A stretch of 64,000 nt of DNA from positions 62,001 to 126,000 of the forward strand of contig NZ_LDTZ01000023.1 in NCBI RefSeq assembly GCF_001186365.1. The letters run 5' to 3'. This DNA comes from Gordonia jacobaea. Its GTDB lineage: Bacteria > Actinomycetota > Actinomycetes > Mycobacteriales > Mycobacteriaceae. Positions 63,389 through 64,000 of this stretch are shown here, piece after piece. Within the stretch, counting starts at the first letter, position 1, and each line of letters starts with the position of its first letter. The notes below the pieces were generated by a model. That model had not been told where the DNA came from. It did not search any database and saw only the letters and a program-made list of their open reading frames with translations. The position numbers and the translations under genes were made by a program.

Positions 63389-64000
63389 CTACCTGTTCCA
63401 GACCCCACGGGCCCACTCGACGAGCTGATGCCACTGTGCGACAACCCAATCGGTCACTTCGCCGCCCGCGCTCGACAACATCACCGCAGCGATCACCGCG
63501 ATCAGCGCCGCGAGTACAACGAAGGCGACGGCCGCCCCCGACACGCGGCTCCTGTACAGCGTCGCAACGGCTTTCGCGTCGACCAGCTTGGGTCCGACCT
63601 TCATTCGGGTGAGGAAGGTCGACGGATTGCTCTCACGCCGCGAGCGGTCGAAGAAGTCGTCGAGGGTGCCGCCATAGCCGACGGTGACGATGAGGTCGGC
63701 GCCGTGGTAGTCGGCGAGCAGCAGAGCGAGATCCGACGCCGCGCCGGCAGCGGGGAATGTGGTCGCCCCGATTCCGAGGTCCTGGATTCGCTCGAGACCC
63801 GCGGCATGACCGTCGGTGTCTGCCGGAAGCACCAGTTGCGCACCGCATTTCAGCGTCGCGACCTTCATCTCTTCCGGGTCGCCGACGATCAGAGAGGGCT
63901 TGTACCCAGCTTTCGTCAGCGTGTCAGCACCCGCGCCGACACCGATGATCACCGGTGAGTACTCCTTGATGAACGGCTTGAGTGCGCGCAGATCGGCCGC
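63389..64000 (-). CDS. steA: Septation protein SteA-like (Rv1697 homologue), 5' end cut by window edge
   Basis: Open from the window edge (residues ADLRALKPFIKEYSPV before MIIGVGAGADTL) to the stop at 63389, so the N-terminus is missing. IIGVGAGADTLTKAGYKPSLIVGDPEEM is a thiamin-pyrophosphokinase-like fold. A C-terminal membrane helix (GAAVAFVVLAALIAVIAAVML) follows. SteA with its partner SteB is involved in cell separation in corynebacteria; mctB occupies the position of SteB's gene, consistent with a SteA-SteB-like pair. Confidence 0.85.
   Translation of the reverse strand, partial: AADLRALKPFIKEYSPVIIGVGAGADTLTKAGYKPSLIVGDPEEMKVATLKCGAQLVLPADTDGHAAGLERIQDLGIGATTFPAAGAASDLALLLADYHGADLIVTVGYGGTLDDFFDRSRRESNPSTFLTRMKVGPKLVDAKAVATLYRSRVSGAAVAFVVLAALIAVIAAVMLSSAGGEVTDWVVAQWHQLVEWARGVWNR

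Overview
The window comes from a high-G+C, mycolic-acid-type actinobacterium (Mycobacteriales; Gordonia or a close relative is the best guess). The reasons are gene order and style. The left end (mcdR, DUF151 nuclease, ftsR, garA, gcvH, pgsA-like, secA2) matches M. tuberculosis Rv1830-Rv1821. The right end (der, cmk, rluB-like, scpB, scpA, parA, xerD, NUDIX, pyrG, mctB, steA) matches Rv1713-Rv1697. Many genes start with GTG, and several appear to be leaderless, with a TANNNT -10 box only 6-8 nt before the start codon. Both end genes (mcdR and steA) are cut by the window edges.

Layout. 1-6.3 kb is the conserved minus-strand mcdR...secA2 block. 6.4-39.3 kb is a mosaic of housekeeping and accessory metabolism: a META-domain lipoprotein, malate dehydrogenase, PPK2, DUF503, uracil-DNA glycosylase, NYN nuclease, a PoxB-type pyruvate dehydrogenase, a secreted DUF4185 protein, a shikimate-dehydrogenase-like enzyme, an SGNH hydrolase, Tex, a membrane/BAAT-hydrolase fusion, an LLM flavoprotein, and a four-gene plus-strand cluster (secreted M19-like hydrolase, GPH-type transporter, two PLP enzymes). 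These are followed by an ECF41-type sigma factor with matching promoters, flavin/F420 enzymes, an aldehyde dehydrogenase, a ThiD/PdxK kinase, DUF1684, PPOX, ExoIII, glyoxalase, a DHFR-like protein, a tautomerase, an ABC-F ATPase and DUF899. A C-terminal scrap of a sensor histidine kinase survives at 34.0-34.2 kb.

39.3-42.2 kb is an A+T-richer accessory patch with a probable integrase remnant, two coupled genes of unknown function and an AbiTii-domain (abortive-infection type) gene. It abuts a 10.3-kb integrated element at 42,199-52,515, inserted in the 3' end of a tRNA-Pro(GGG) gene and bounded by 26-bp direct repeats. The element carries a tyrosine integrase, an excisionase-like HTH, a RepA-like AAA ATPase followed by ten iterons (a probable replication origin), HNH endonuclease, large terminase, portal, scaffold, HK97-type capsid and two head-completion proteins. 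It has no tail, lysis or recognisable repressor gene. It therefore looks like a compact capsid-forming phage satellite and is the most notable system in the window.

52.5-64 kb returns to conserved chromosome. A nearly gap-free minus-strand gene chain (pyrG-NUDIX-xerD, then parA-scpA-scpB-rluB-cmk-der), mostly with 4-nt start/stop overlaps, links nucleotide synthesis, chromosome segregation and ribosome maturation. Functional statements are inferred from motifs and remembered families. No database search was run.
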